A stretch of 64,000 bases of DNA. Source: Arcobacter lacus (lineage in GTDB: Bacteria > Campylobacterota > Campylobacteria > Campylobacterales > Arcobacteraceae). The notes beneath the pieces are model-generated. The model made no database searches. It saw only the letters and a list, made by a program, of their open reading frames with translations, and was not told the DNA's origin. Below, in pieces: positions 1-10,027 of this stretch. Position numbers and translations under genes: made by a program. The DNA is taken from the NCBI RefSeq assembly GCF_003063295.1, contig NZ_MUXF01000004.1:42400-106399 (forward strand), in the 5' to 3' direction. Numbering within the stretch: the stretch's first letter is position 1; every line of letters starts with the position of its first letter.

Positions 1-728
1 TTCAAATGCATTTTATATATATCATCATCTAAATTATTTTCTTGCATATATTTTAGATAATTATGTATATAGTTAGATACATTATCAAACTCTCTTTTTG
101 CAATCTCTTGACAAGCATATCTATGTATAAAAGCTGCATCTTCATCAGTTTTATATTTTGGTAAAACTATTTTTGCATCAGTTTTATTATTATCACACAA
201 GACATATAATTCTTCTAATGTAGAATCAAAAACGGCTTCTCTTAATTCTGAAAATCTAAAATAATAGTATATTCCAATTGCAAATTGAGGAATAATTATC
301 TTAATATCGTCTTGTTCTACTACATAACAATTAATATTCTTTGCATCTGATAAATATTTATAACTCCAACCTAATAAAGTTCCAATACTTTTATCATCTA
401 AAATATCTTTTAGTTTCTTTTCATTATTTCTATTAATAAATTTTGTATCAATTTTAAAACTTTTTTCTTCAACAGATTCATTCTTGTATTTATCTACTTT
501 TTTACCATTTTGATAATACTCTAAAAATTGATAATGCGAAAACAATAATTCAGGTGATACATTATATTTAAATAGTTGTTTTTTAGATATATTTTCTATA
601 ACGATTTCATAGTGGCTATTACTAAATTTATCTTCATCAAGTACTATTTTAAGGGGAAATAAGAACTGAAAAATATCATCAGGATTATCTTTCATAAACT
701 CTGGAATGATATTTTTCTTAGTTGACAT
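1..728 (-). CDS. Unknown protein, C-terminus cut by the window edge
   Basis: I read an uninterrupted minus-strand frame from an ATG at 728-726 down to base 1, about 242 residues, with no stop, so the 3' end lies outside the window. The protein begins MSTKKNIIPEFMKDNPDD. It is rich in Lys, Asp, Asn, Tyr and Phe, with no signal peptide or obvious membrane segment. A compact aromatic stretch (IPQFAIGIYYYFRF) is followed by an acidic segment around DEDAAFIHRYA. I do not recognise the family and assign no function. It sits 64 bases downstream of the mnmG stop on the same strand. Codon use is AT-rich like its neighbours, so composition gives no sign of transfer. Confidence 0.6.
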   Translation of the reverse strand, partial: MSTKKNIIPEFMKDNPDDIFQFLFPLKIVLDEDKFSNSHYEIVIENISKKQLFKYNVSPELLFSHYQFLEYYQNGKKVDKYKNESVEEKSFKIDTKFINRNNEKKLKDILDDKSIGTLLGWSYKYLSDAKNINCYVVEQDDIKIIIPQFAIGIYYYFRFSELREAVFDSTLEELYVLCDNNKTDAKIVLPKYKTDEDAAFIHRYACQEIAKREFDNVSNYIHNYLKYMQENNLDDDIYKMHL

Positions 729-792
729 AGCTAGATTAATCTCTCATTATCATTTTTTATTTTACATATTATCAATTTATATTGAACCATTA

Positions 793-2670
793 TCAATCTT
801 TATTGCTTTTGACAAATATATTTAAGTTCAAATGTATGATATCCAAAGCTGCAGGTGTAATACCAGATATGAGACTAGCATTGAAAATTGTAGGCGGTCT
901 ATGTTTTTCAAGCTTTTCTACAACTTCATTTGAAAGACCAGGAAGTCCTTTATAACTAAAATCTTCTGGAATAGTTGCTTTTAACATTTTTTTCATTTTT
1001 TCTATTTGTTTTTGCTGTTTTTGTATATATCTATAATATTTTGCTTCAATAATTATCTGTTCTTTCAAATAATTATCAAGATGTGCAAAGCTTGGAACAA
1101 GTTTTTCAAATTTGAAAATATCAATACTATTTCTTCCAATCAAATCTACAAGTAAAACTCTATCATTGATTTTTTCTTCACCAATACTTTCAAGAAGTTC
1201 CAATGTTTCTTTTTTAGAAGTCATCCATTCATTTGCCATAAATTCAATAGCTTCTTCCAATGTTTTTCTTTTGTTTTCAACTTTTTTTATAGTTTCATCA
1301 TCTATTAATCCAAGATTATATCCATATTGAGATAATCTTAAATCAGCATTTTCTTCTCTTAAAAGAAGTCTATATTCAGCCCTACTAGTAAACATTCTAT
1401 ATGGTTCATTTGTACCTTTTGTTACTAAATCATCAATTAAAACTCCTAGATAAGCTTCATCACGTCTAAGAATAAATGGTTCTTTTTCATCAATTGCAAG
1501 TGCAGCATTAATTCCTGCTATTAATCCTTGAGATGCTGCTTCTTCATAACCTGTTGTAGCATTGATTTGTCCAGCATGATATAGATTTTTTACTTTTTTT
1601 GTTTCAAGTGTATGTTTTAATTCAGTTGGATCAACATAGTCATATTCAATAGCATATCCATATCTGATTATTCTTGCATTTTCCAAACCTTTTACAGAAT
1701 GAATCATTTGTTTTTGAACATCAATTGGAAGAGAGCTTGACATACCATTTATATAGTATTCTGTACACATTGCAGTTTGTGGTTCTAAGAATAATTGATG
1801 TCTATCTCGTTCAGCAAATCTATTTACTTTATCTTCAATACTTGGACAATATCTTGGTCCCAATCCTTCAATTTGACCAGTAAAAAGTGGCGCTCTATAA
1901 AAGTTTGAAGAGATTATTTCGTGAGTTTTTTCATTTGTGTAAGTTATATAACAAGGGTATTGAGTTGGTGAGAATGTTGATTTATCTGTTCTAAATGAAA
2001 ATGGAGCAGGATTTACATCACCTCCGTGCATATCCATTACTGAAAAATCAATAGAGTTAGCATCAAGACGAGAAGGTGTTCCTGTTTTTAATCTTCCAAC
2101 TCTTAAACCTAACTCTTTTAGTTGAGTTGATAAAGTAGTTGATGGTAATTCCCAAGCACGACCAGCTTCATATTTATTTTCACCAATATGAACAAGCCCT
2201 CTCATAAATGTACCTGTTGTTAAAATAACTTTTTTTGCAATAAATTCTTCAGTTAATTTTGTTTTTACTCCACAAACTTCATTACCATTTTTTACTAAAA
2301 GTGCTGTTACTTCATCTTGATAAACTTCTAAATTAGGAGTATTATGACAAACTTTTCTCATATACTCTCTATATCTATCCATATCAATTTGAGCACGACT
2401 ACCTTGAACAGCAGCACCCTTAGAAGCATTTAATATTCTAAATTGAATACCTGCATTATCAGTACAAAGTCCCATTTCTCCACCGATAGCATCAAGTTCT
2501 CTAACTAAATGCCCTTTTGCTAAACCTCCAATTGCAGGGTTGCAACTTGCTGCTCCTATTTGCTCTACTAACATCGTAATTAATAGAGTTTTTTTACCCA
2601 TTCTTGCACTTGCTAATGATGCTTCAATACCTGCATGACCACCACCAACAACAATTACATCGTAATTCAT
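793..2670 (-). CDS. mnmG: tRNA uridine-5-carboxymethylaminomethyl modification enzyme MnmG (GidA)
   Basis: This 625-residue FAD protein works with MnmE to install the (carboxymethyl)aminomethyl group on U34 of tRNAs, using methylene-tetrahydrofolate and FAD/NADH in the cytoplasm. The N-terminal dinucleotide fold is plain ([10 protein letters not shown], residues 9-18). It is followed by the family's [19 protein letters not shown] segment near residue 43, the GTPSRLD region, and a helical C-terminal domain of the kind that contacts MnmE and tRNA. The length is normal for the family. The ATG is preceded by an AAGGA-type ribosome site. The gene is divergent from ribE across a 144-base gap. Confidence 0.97.
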   Translation of the reverse strand: MNYDVIVVGGGHAGIEASLASARMGKKTLLITMLVEQIGAASCNPAIGGLAKGHLVRELDAIGGEMGLCTDNAGIQFRILNASKGAAVQGSRAQIDMDRYREYMRKVCHNTPNLEVYQDEVTALLVKNGNEVCGVKTKLTEEFIAKKVILTTGTFMRGLVHIGENKYEAGRAWELPSTTLSTQLKELGLRVGRLKTGTPSRLDANSIDFSVMDMHGGDVNPAPFSFRTDKSTFSPTQYPCYITYTNEKTHEIISSNFYRAPLFTGQIEGLGPRYCPSIEDKVNRFAERDRHQLFLEPQTAMCTEYYINGMSSSLPIDVQKQMIHSVKGLENARIIRYGYAIEYDYVDPTELKHTLETKKVKNLYHAGQINATTGYEEAASQGLIAGINAALAIDEKEPFILRRDEAYLGVLIDDLVTKGTNEPYRMFTSRAEYRLLLREENADLRLSQYGYNLGLIDDETIKKVENKRKTLEEAIEFMANEWMTSKKETLELLESIGEEKINDRVLLVDLIGRNSIDIFKFEKLVPSFAHLDNYLKEQIIIEAKYYRYIQKQQKQIEKMKKMLKATIPEDFSYKGLPGLSNEVVEKLEKHRPPTIFNASLISGITPAALDIIHLNLNIFVKSNKD

Positions 2671-2773
2671 TTTATTCCTTTTGAATAAGAGAAAATTTGT
2701 TTGAATTTTTTATAAATCAACTGTTTCTTTATAAGATTTTATTTAAGTAAGTTAAAATTAGCTTCTTAACAAT

Positions 2774-2794
2774 TTTTGGATATTATATCCAAAA
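2774..2794. promoter_or_regulatory. Perfect 9-bp inverted repeat upstream of ribE
   Basis: The arms TTTTGGATA and TATCCAAAA flank the 3-base centre TTA. The repeat ends 20 bases before the ribE GTG start, in the mnmG/ribE divergent gap. There is no T-run after it, so a terminator is unlikely. The centre includes a TATTAT hexamer that could be a -10 element, which would fit an operator overlapping the ribE promoter. The regulator is unknown. Confidence 0.4.
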
Positions 2795-2814
2795 TTTGAA
2801 AAAAGGTTTTTTAA

Positions 2815-3426
2815 GTGTTTACTGGACTTATAAGAGAAATGGCAAAAGTTGTTAGTTTTAAAAACAATTTTTTAACTTTAAAAGCAAAATATCATCCAAA
2901 AATTGGAGATTCTATTGCAATAAATGGAGCTTGTTTAACAGTTGTAAAAATTACAAATGATACTTTTACTGTTGAACTTTCACCTGAATCTCAAAAGATT
3001 TTAGCAATGGAAAATTATAAGAATGAAGTTCATATGGAACCAGCTATGATGATGGGTGATAGATTTGAAGGACATATCGTACAAGGTCACGTTGATTGCT
3101 TAGGAACAATTAAATCAATCAAACAAAATGGAAATTCAACAGATTTTTTTGTTAGTTTACCAAATGAATATTCAAAATACATTATTCCAAAAGGTAGTAT
3201 TACTATTGATGGAGTTTCACTTACAGTAAATGAAGTTTTAAAAGATGAATTTAGACTTACAATTATTCCACATACAATACAAAATACACTTTTTAAAAAC
3301 TATAAAATAGGAACAAAAGTAAATCTTGAAACTGACATGTTCGCTAGATATATTTATAATATGTTTAAAAATAAAAAAGATAATCTTTCTTGGGGAGATG
3401 TTGATAGAATAATGGCTAGCTATTGA
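2815..3426 (+). CDS. ribE: Riboflavin synthase, alpha subunit
   Basis: Riboflavin synthase dismutates two 6,7-dimethyl-8-ribityllumazine molecules into riboflavin and a pyrimidinedione, the last step of riboflavin synthesis. At 203 residues it is the usual size. It shows the two internally repeated lumazine-binding barrels: MFTGLI at the start with INGACLTV near residue 36, and in the second half VQGHVD and ITIDGVSLTVN. The start is GTG, behind a weak AAAGG site. The 3' end overlaps the convergent mreC gene by 7 bases. Confidence 0.95.
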   Translation: MFTGLIREMAKVVSFKNNFLTLKAKYHPKIGDSIAINGACLTVVKITNDTFTVELSPESQKILAMENYKNEVHMEPAMMMGDRFEGHIVQGHVDCLGTIKSIKQNGNSTDFFVSLPNEYSKYIIPKGSITIDGVSLTVNEVLKDEFRLTIIPHTIQNTLFKNYKIGTKVNLETDMFARYIYNMFKNKKDNLSWGDVDRIMASY

Positions 3427-4226
3427 ATTTTTTGATGATTTTCCATCATTAATTGCTCTTCTTGATAATTATCATTGTATATATAAAAGTATTTCTTTTT
3501 TAGTGCATTTACATATGGTTTTATTGTTGCTATTTTCATACTAGCTTGCTCAGATACTTCCAATACTTTTCCAACTTTTAAACCTTCAAAAAAGATATTA
3601 TCCATTCCAGAAGTTACAACTTCATCACCTTTATTGATATCTGACCAAATTGGGATAAATTTAACTTCTAATTCATCAGTATTTTCTCCAGCACTAGTAA
3701 CAATTCCTGGACTTTTACTTTCTCCTATAAAAACTGCATAAGTACAATCTTTATTTCCATTTAATAATCCAACAGATTTTCCATTTTTATTTACAGCTAT
3801 TCCTGCTGCAAAATTTTCAGAAATTAATCCTAAAATTTTTTCATTTTGAGGTGTTTTATCCAACCAAACTCTTGTAAAATCATTATAATCTACATAAGAA
3901 AGAACTTTCACTAGTTCTATTTGTGGTTTAATTTCTGGAATTTCCACATGAATTAAAAAATCTTTTAAAGTATTTAATTGTGTTTCTACAGTGTTGTAAA
4001 GGATTTTGTATTCTTTTAGTTCTAAATTTTCTGTCTCTAATTCTTTAATCTTTTTTTCATGCTCAAAATGCTTTTTAAAAAATTCAGAAGCTTCGATATA
4101 TTTTTCAACATACATGCTTTTTAAATTTGAAAAAAATGTAAAATGTTTAACCAAAAGCTCATCTACCCTAAAAAGGTAAGATAAACTTAAAGCTACAAAA
4201 AGAATAACGAATAGAAGATGTTTCAT
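3420..4226 (-). CDS. mreC: Rod-shape determining protein MreC
   Basis: MreC is a single-pass inner-membrane protein that links the cytoplasmic MreB filament to periplasmic peptidoglycan synthases. The 268-residue product has a hydrophobic N-terminal anchor (about residues 4-18), then a heptad-like charged coiled coil (about 45-90, rich in E, K and L). A beta-rich periplasmic domain follows, with conserved-looking segments VGLLNGNKDCTYAVF and GDEVVTSGMDNIFFEGLKVG. It lies 4 bases after mreB, in the clpX-mreB-mreC order seen in Helicobacter and relatives. Confidence 0.93.
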   Translation of the reverse strand: MKHLLFVILFVALSLSYLFRVDELLVKHFTFFSNLKSMYVEKYIEASEFFKKHFEHEKKIKELETENLELKEYKILYNTVETQLNTLKDFLIHVEIPEIKPQIELVKVLSYVDYNDFTRVWLDKTPQNEKILGLISENFAAGIAVNKNGKSVGLLNGNKDCTYAVFIGESKSPGIVTSAGENTDELEVKFIPIWSDINKGDEVVTSGMDNIFFEGLKVGKVLEVSEQASMKIATIKPYVNALKKKYFYIYNDNYQEEQLMMENHQKIQ

Positions 4227-4230
4227 TTAA

Positions 4231-5274
4231 TTATTGAGAATTTTTCATATCATTAATTACTTTCAATAACTCTGGTTCATCAAGAACTTGACTTGTTCCA
4301 TAAGCTACTGATAATAAAGGCTCATCTGCAATTTTTACTGGAATTTTTACAATTTCTGCTAAATATGTATCAATTCCTCTAATTAATGCTCCACCACCAG
4401 TTATAATAATTCCATTGTCAACAATATCTCCTGCTAAATCTGGTGGCATATTTTCTAAAACACTTCTAATAGCTGAAGCTATCTCTTTTAAAGGCTCTTT
4501 TATAGCGATTCTAACACCTTCACTTCCAAGTTCAATAGTTGATAAGAATCCAGAGTGATCTCTTCCTTTTACTTTCATTTTTAATTCAGTATCAAGTTTA
4601 ACCGCTGTTCCAATTTCAATTTTTATAGTTTCAGCTGCTCTTTCTCCAATAAATAGATTATAATTTTGTCTTACATATTCAACTATTGATCTATCTATTT
4701 TATCTCCAGCAACTTTTATTGATTTACATAAAACAAGTCCACCTAAAGAAGTAACTCCAATCTCAGTTGTTCCTCCACCGATGTCAACAACTACATAACC
4801 AGCAGGATCAGAAACAGGAATTCCTGCACCAATTGCTGCTGCCATTGGTTCTTCAACTAAAAATACTTCTCTTGCTCCTGCACTCATAGCTGATTCTTCA
4901 ACAGCTTTTTTCTCAACTTGAGTAATTCCATAAGGAATACAAATAATTACTCTTGGTCTAACAAAAGATTTTCTAGAGTGTGCTTTTTCAATAAAATATC
5001 TAATCATTCTTTCAGTCATTTCAAAATCTGCAATAACCCCATCTTGCATAGGACGAACTGCTTGGATATTTAAAGGAGTTTTACCAATCATTTGTTTTGC
5101 TTCTTGACCAACTGCTAAAATTCTATCTTTACCTTGTCTATCAGTTTGTACTGCAACTACCGATGGTTCATTTATAATGATACCTTTTCCTTTTATTGAA
5201 ACTATCGTATTTGCCGTTCCTAAATCTATTGCCATATCATTTGAAAAAAGACCTATTATTTTATCTAAAATCAT
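4231..5274 (-). CDS. mreB: Cell-shape actin homologue MreB
   Basis: MreB is an ATP-dependent actin-like filament protein that organises lateral wall synthesis under the inner membrane. The 347-residue product carries the phosphate-1 motif (MAIDLGTANTIVSIKGKGI, from residue 14), the phosphate-2 motif (DIGGGTTEIG) and the adenosine motif (GIIITGGGALIRGID), all apparently intact. The N-terminal MILDKIIGLF is hydrophobic and could be the amphipathic membrane-targeting helix. An AAAGGA site precedes the ATG. It follows clpX by 3 bases and leads into mreC. Confidence 0.97.
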   Translation of the reverse strand: MILDKIIGLFSNDMAIDLGTANTIVSIKGKGIIINEPSVVAVQTDRQGKDRILAVGQEAKQMIGKTPLNIQAVRPMQDGVIADFEMTERMIRYFIEKAHSRKSFVRPRVIICIPYGITQVEKKAVEESAMSAGAREVFLVEEPMAAAIGAGIPVSDPAGYVVVDIGGGTTEIGVTSLGGLVLCKSIKVAGDKIDRSIVEYVRQNYNLFIGERAAETIKIEIGTAVKLDTELKMKVKGRDHSGFLSTIELGSEGVRIAIKEPLKEIASAIRSVLENMPPDLAGDIVDNGIIITGGGALIRGIDTYLAEIVKIPVKIADEPLLSVAYGTSQVLDEPELLKVINDMKNSQ

Positions 5275-5277
5275 TTT

Positions 5278-6498
5278 CTATCCTTTGTTTACTATTTTTG
5301 GTTCTTGAGTTTTTTCAACAACCTCTTTTGTGATTATTACTTTTTTATTTTTATATTTTGGAAGATTAAACATAATATCAAGCATAATATCTTCTAAAAT
5401 TGATCTCAATCCTCTTGCACCTGTTTTTCTAACAATTGCAAGTCTTGCTAACTCTTTTAAAGCATCTTTTTCGAATTCTAAAACAACATTATCTAATTCA
5501 AAAAGCTTTATATATTGTTTAATTAAAGCATTTTTTGGTTCAGTTAAAATATGAACCATGTCATCTTCAGTTATTTCATTTAAAGTAGCAATCATATGTA
5601 ATCTTCCAATTAATTCTGGAATTAGACCATATTTTACTAAATCATCTGTTTCTACTTTTGAAATTAGTTTATCTTCAGTATTTTTTGATTTTTTATCTTG
5701 ATTAAATCCAAGAACATTTGAACCTTGTTTTTTCTTAATAATATCTTCAAGTCCATCAAATGCTCCACCACAAATAAATAAAATATTTGTTGTATCAACT
5801 TGAAGAGCATCTTGTCCTGGATGTTTTCTTCCACCTTTTGGTGGTACATTTACAACTGAACCTTCAACTATTTTAAGAAGTGCTTGCTGAACACCTTCTC
5901 CTGAAACATCTCTAGTAATACTTCTATTTTCACTCATTCTAGCAATTTTATCAACTTCATCGATAAAAATTATTCCTCGTTCAGCTTTTTTTATATCACC
6001 ATTTGCAGCTTGAACAAGTCTTGTTACTACATTTTCAACATCATCACCAACATAACCAGCTTCTGTTAAACTTGTAGCATCTGCAATTGCTAAAGGAACA
6101 TCTAAATATTTTGAAATAGTTTGTGCTAAAAGAGTTTTTCCAGAACCTGTTGGTCCTATTAATAAAACATTTGATTTATTTAATTCAATATCATCATTAA
6201 TTTCATTTTGTCTAAAAATTCTTTTATAATGATTATAAACAGCAACAGATAAAACTTTTTTTGCTCTTTCTTGACCAATTACATATTCATCTAAAATATT
6301 TTTTAGTTCTTGTGGAGTTTTTATTTTTATCTCTTTTAACTCTTCGTCTTTTTTATCATTCTCAGTAATAATATTACCATTCATTATATCGTGAGCTGCA
6401 TTTACGCAAGATTTACATATACAAGCATTATCACCAGTAATTACTGGATTATCTTTTGTATCTGTTGCTCCACAAAAATCACATATTAATTTACTCAT
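5278..6498 (-). CDS. clpX: ATP-dependent Clp protease unfoldase ClpX
   Basis: ClpX is the AAA+ unfoldase that feeds substrates into ClpP. The 406-residue protein has the N-terminal zinc-binding domain with C6, C9, C28 and C31. The AAA+ module follows: Walker A GPTGSGKT, pore loop GYVGDDVE, Walker [12 protein letters not shown], the sensor/arginine segment [10 protein letters not shown], and a C-terminal small domain ([12 protein letters not shown]). The ClpP-docking loop reads LGF instead of the common IGF. It is placed between lpxA and mreB with short gaps, so it is probably co-transcribed. Confidence 0.97.
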   Translation of the reverse strand: MSKLICDFCGATDTKDNPVITGDNACICKSCVNAAHDIMNGNIITENDKKDEELKEIKIKTPQELKNILDEYVIGQERAKKVLSVAVYNHYKRIFRQNEINDDIELNKSNVLLIGPTGSGKTLLAQTISKYLDVPLAIADATSLTEAGYVGDDVENVVTRLVQAANGDIKKAERGIIFIDEVDKIARMSENRSITRDVSGEGVQQALLKIVEGSVVNVPPKGGRKHPGQDALQVDTTNILFICGGAFDGLEDIIKKKQGSNVLGFNQDKKSKNTEDKLISKVETDDLVKYGLIPELIGRLHMIATLNEITEDDMVHILTEPKNALIKQYIKLFELDNVVLEFEKDALKELARLAIVRKTGARGLRSILEDIMLDIMFNLPKYKNKKVIITKEVVEKTQEPKIVNKG

Positions 6499-6508
6499 TT
6501 TTTATTAT

Positions 6509-7291
6509 CTACTTTCTATTAAAAGGAATTCCTCTTTTTGTATTTAATACAAAACTAGCTAATTCTTTTACATATTTATTTTTATCATTATCAAGTAGTT
6601 CACGTGCTACATCTTGTAAAGGTTTTCCTACTTCAAAAAGTTCTCTATAGGCATGTTTTATAGCATCAATATCTTCTCTATTATCAAATCTTCTTCTAAG
6701 CCCTGTCAAATTTAAGCCTCTAAGAACTGCTTTATTTCCTTCTGCTAAACAAAATGGTGGTATATCTTGAGCAACAGCACTTGCTCCTCCAATCATTACT
6801 TGCGTTCCAATTTTACAAAATTGATGAATAGGAGTTAATCCACCAACAACTACAAAATCATCGCACTCAACATGACCAGCTAAAGTTGCACCATTTGCAA
6901 AAATACAATTATCTCCAATTATACAATCGTGTGCAACATGAACATAACCCATAAATAAGTTATTACTTCCAATTTTTGTTACACTTCCCCCACCGATTGT
7001 TCCTGGATTAAATAAAGTATATTCTCTAATTTTATTATTATCTCCAATGATTAATTCAACATCTTCGCCATCAAATTTTAAATCTTGAGGAATTGTTCCG
7101 ATACTTGCATGAGAAAAAATGTGATTATTTTTACCAATAGTTGTTTTTCCATCAATTAGTGTATGAGAATCAATTACTGTTCCGTCACCAATTTTTACAT
7201 TTTTACCAATAATCGTAAATGCACCAATAGTGATATTATCACCTAAAATTGCACCTTCTTCAATTATTGCTGTTTTGTGAATATTGTTCAT
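6509..7291 (-). CDS. lpxA: UDP-N-acetylglucosamine acyltransferase LpxA
   Basis: LpxA transfers a 3-hydroxyacyl chain from ACP to UDP-GlcNAc, the first step of lipid A synthesis. The 260-residue protein is a left-handed beta-helix. Hexapeptide repeats such as IGDNITIGAFTIIGKNVKIG occupy the first two thirds, and an alpha-helical trimer-packing tail follows (LRRRFDNREDIDAIKHAYREL). The expected catalytic histidine is present as H121 in HVAHDC. It follows fabZ by 9 bases, an arrangement that pairs the acyl-ACP dehydratase with an acyl-ACP consumer. Confidence 0.96.
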   Translation of the reverse strand: MNNIHKTAIIEEGAILGDNITIGAFTIIGKNVKIGDGTVIDSHTLIDGKTTIGKNNHIFSHASIGTIPQDLKFDGEDVELIIGDNNKIREYTLFNPGTIGGGSVTKIGSNNLFMGYVHVAHDCIIGDNCIFANGATLAGHVECDDFVVVGGLTPIHQFCKIGTQVMIGGASAVAQDIPPFCLAEGNKAVLRGLNLTGLRRRFDNREDIDAIKHAYRELFEVGKPLQDVARELLDNDKNKYVKELASFVLNTKRGIPFNRK

Positions 7292-7300
7292 TTATTTAGC

Positions 7301-7744
7301 CTATTTATCTACTATCATAGCTTTAAATTCGGCTTCTGCTGTAAGTTTCCCATCAACATAAGCTTTTCCTTCAAGTACCATCAATGTACTTTTCATTTTA
7401 ACCGCTGTTAATTCATAATCTAATCTATCTCCTGGACGAACTGGATTTCTAAATTTTGCATTATCTATGCTCATAAAATAGATTACTTTATTTTTCATCT
7501 CTTCGTCTGTTAAATCAGAACTTTTTAGAGCTAAAACACCACCACATTGAGCCATTCCTTCTAAAATTAAAACACCAGGATAAATTGGATGTCCAGGAAA
7601 ATGTCCTTGAAAAGCTGGTTCTGAAATAGAAATATTTTTAAAACCTTTAATAGATTTTTTTACTTCCATATCTGTAATTCTATCCACAAGTAGTAACGGG
7701 TATCTATGAGGTAGAATCTCTTGAATTTGCATAATATCTAACAT
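7301..7744 (-). CDS. fabZ: 3-hydroxyacyl-ACP dehydratase FabZ
   Basis: FabZ dehydrates (3R)-hydroxyacyl-ACP in type II fatty-acid synthesis and competes with LpxA for the same substrate. The 147-residue hot-dog fold protein has the signature [19 protein letters not shown], with the catalytic pair at H48 and E62. An AAGGA site lies 9 bases before the ATG. An in-frame ATG at codon 5 is a possible but less likely start. It is the first gene of the lpxA-clpX-mreB-mreC run after a 96-base gap from lpxB. Confidence 0.96.
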   Translation of the reverse strand: MLDIMQIQEILPHRYPLLLVDRITDMEVKKSIKGFKNISISEPAFQGHFPGHPIYPGVLILEGMAQCGGVLALKSSDLTDEEMKNKVIYFMSIDNAKFRNPVRPGDRLDYELTAVKMKSTLMVLEGKAYVDGKLTAEAEFKAMIVDK

Positions 7745-7840
7745 ACAATAATTCCTTTTTCAATTGTTCTTACTAAAAAGAACTATATTATTATTTAACT
7801 ATATTTTATTAAAATGGTAGTTATTATATCTAAAAAAGTA

Positions 7841-8884
7841 TTAGTTTTTTATAATCTGCGCCATATTTTGTGAGCTTCCATTTTTTAAATACTCTCTTAA
7901 AAGTTTAGAATTGTTGAAAAATTGTTCTTTATTGAGAGTATTATAATCATTAAATAGATTCTCTACAGTAACGTTTTCTTGCAAAAATTCACTATGTAGT
8001 GGCTCTTTACCCATTTTTTCAAAAAATATATTTGCAAGTCCAACAAAATTTAGTTTTACAAATAATTTACCTATAAAAAAATCAAATCTTTTTGCAATAT
8101 ATGAAAGAGTAAATGGTGTTCCAATAAGTGCAGCTTCTAAAGTTGCTGTTCCACTACAAATAAAAGCATATTCCGCTTCTAATAAACTTTTATGTGCATT
8201 TCTTGAAATTGAAAATTCACTAATATCTCCATAAATCCTTTTGATATATTCATCATCAAATTTTGATGGAATTATCAAAATATACTCTTTATTTGGGATT
8301 TTTTTGATTAGTTCTTTGAAAATAGGAAGTAAATTTGTAATTTCTGTTTTTCTACTTCCTGGCATAAAGGCTATTTTATTTGTTTCTATAAATGTTGTTT
8401 TGAACTCTTTTATTTCATCTAAAAGCGGATGTCCTACATAAGTGATTTTATTTTTATCATTATAAATTTCACTCTCAAAAGGGATGATTGAGCAAAGTTT
8501 TGAACAATAAGCTTCAAGTTTTTTTACTCTTCCTTTTTTCCAAGCCCAAGCTTGAGGTAAGATGTAGTAGATAATCTCTTTATTTGGATAAGTTTCTCTT
8601 AATTTTTTAGCTAAGGGTAGATTAAACCCTGAACTATCCATCAATAAGACTTTATCACAATCACGAGCAAGTTCAACTAACTCATCACGAAGACGGAAAA
8701 AAAATCTTAATTTCTTTAAAGCATCAACAAATCCCATAATTGCCAAAGTTGTCAAATCATAAAGTGGATTTCCAAGTTCTTTATCAAAAACTCCAACAAG
8801 TTCAATATCATCATCTAAATATTTTTTTAGCTCTTTTAAATGAATATTTGATGAAGCTTCCATAGCACAAACTAATAGTTTCAT
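7841..8884 (-). CDS. lpxB: Lipid-A-disaccharide synthase LpxB
   Basis: LpxB (GT19) condenses UDP-2,3-diacylglucosamine with lipid X to form the lipid A disaccharide at the inner membrane. The 347-residue protein shows LLMDSSGFNLPLAKKL, the LPQAWAWKKGR segment, YVGHPL, MPGSRKTEI and CSGTATLEAAL, which are the usual landmarks of the family in order. It is slightly shorter than the enterobacterial enzyme. Its ATG overlaps the queH stop by 4 bases, so translational coupling is likely. Confidence 0.93.
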   Translation of the reverse strand: MKLLVCAMEASSNIHLKELKKYLDDDIELVGVFDKELGNPLYDLTTLAIMGFVDALKKLRFFFRLRDELVELARDCDKVLLMDSSGFNLPLAKKLRETYPNKEIIYYILPQAWAWKKGRVKKLEAYCSKLCSIIPFESEIYNDKNKITYVGHPLLDEIKEFKTTFIETNKIAFMPGSRKTEITNLLPIFKELIKKIPNKEYILIIPSKFDDEYIKRIYGDISEFSISRNAHKSLLEAEYAFICSGTATLEAALIGTPFTLSYIAKRFDFFIGKLFVKLNFVGLANIFFEKMGKEPLHSEFLQENVTVENLFNDYNTLNKEQFFNNSKLLREYLKNGSSQNMAQIIKN

Positions 8885-9954
8885 ATGATTTCTTCCTTTA
8901 TATCTTCGTAAGTTTGTGAATCTATTTCTATTTCATATTTTTCATCAATTATTTCATCAAGAACTATTACAGTACTCAAATCGTATGAATTTTTAACTAT
9001 TTTATTTCTAATTTCTAACTCTTTTTCAAAACTTAAAGGTTTGTATAAAAGTTCTAAAACATTTTTAAAATTGCTATTTGAAAGTGAATTAAAAGTTTGA
9101 ATATTGATTATTTTTACTTCATCACGATTTAGATAATTTATTCCATCTTTTTCATATTCTACTCTTCCATTTGTAGCTTTTTTACTTAAAGTTGAATAAC
9201 ACATAATATATGAAGGAACAACTTTTTTTGCAACACTTACTTTAGCACTTAAAAGTCTATAGTTTAAAAATCTTTGTTTTATAAGTTTATACTTTTCTCC
9301 TGCATCTTCTAAATCATTTCTTCTTTGATAAAGTTCAAGTCTTTCTTCTATTGATTCTGGCATTATTTGATTTGAAATTGGATTGAACATCTCATCCATA
9401 ATCTTTTTTTGAATCTCTCTTTGAGCACTTAAACCAAACAAACAACCACAATAATTTTGTCTATATAAAGAGTTTTCCTTTACACGTTCTCCTTGAACGA
9501 CTCCACCATTTCCACTTCTATAATCTCTAAATATAAAATTTACACCCGTTTCTTGTGTCAATTTCTCACCAATTTTTTCTAATTTTTCTTGAGATTTTTT
9601 TGGAGAAATTAAAAGCGAAGTTGTAAATTTATCATGTCCAAGTTCTATTGCTTTTTGAACGCTAACATCAAGTCTATCATCATAACAAACAGTACATCTA
9701 TCACCTTTTTCAGGAAGATGTTCCATTCCTTTTACTTTTTTTAACCACTCTTCAAGGTTATATGGACCTTCAAGTAATGGAATTCCTAACTTTTTACATG
9801 AGTATTCTACATCTAAATATCTAAGTCTATATTCACTATAAGGATGAATATTAGGGTCATAAAAGTAACCAACTAATTCTTCATTGGGAAATTCTTCTTG
9901 TATTTTTTCTAAAAAATAGTGACTATCAACTGCACAACAAATATGTACTAACAA
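8881..9954 (-). CDS. queH: Epoxyqueuosine reductase, QueH type
   Basis: QueH (formerly DUF208) reduces epoxyqueuosine to queuosine in tRNA, replacing the cobalamin-dependent QueG. The 357-residue product starts with the adjacent cysteine pair C6-C7 (VHICCAVDS). It continues with YDPNIHPYSEYRLR, the DRCTVCYDDRLD motif and QNYCGCLFG, giving the cysteine set expected for its metal and disulfide sites. The roughly 150 residues after this core are family-specific. The start is TTG, chosen because AAAAGGA lies 7 bases upstream and the protein begins at the family's normal place. Confidence 0.9.
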   Translation of the reverse strand: MLVHICCAVDSHYFLEKIQEEFPNEELVGYFYDPNIHPYSEYRLRYLDVEYSCKKLGIPLLEGPYNLEEWLKKVKGMEHLPEKGDRCTVCYDDRLDVSVQKAIELGHDKFTTSLLISPKKSQEKLEKIGEKLTQETGVNFIFRDYRSGNGGVVQGERVKENSLYRQNYCGCLFGLSAQREIQKKIMDEMFNPISNQIMPESIEERLELYQRRNDLEDAGEKYKLIKQRFLNYRLLSAKVSVAKKVVPSYIMCYSTLSKKATNGRVEYEKDGINYLNRDEVKIINIQTFNSLSNSNFKNVLELLYKPLSFEKELEIRNKIVKNSYDLSTVIVLDEIIDEKYEIEIDSQTYEDIKEEII

Positions 9955-10027
9955 AAATTTTTCCTTTTAAATATATTTTTATTTTAGTTATAATTATAGT
10001 CAAAAGTTTTAAAACAAAGGATTAGCT

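Noticed and set aside
1112..1330. Frames antisense to mnmG (1112-1330 and 1674-1883)
   Set aside because: They lie wholly within a well-supported gene, lack ribosome sites and show no protein-like pattern.
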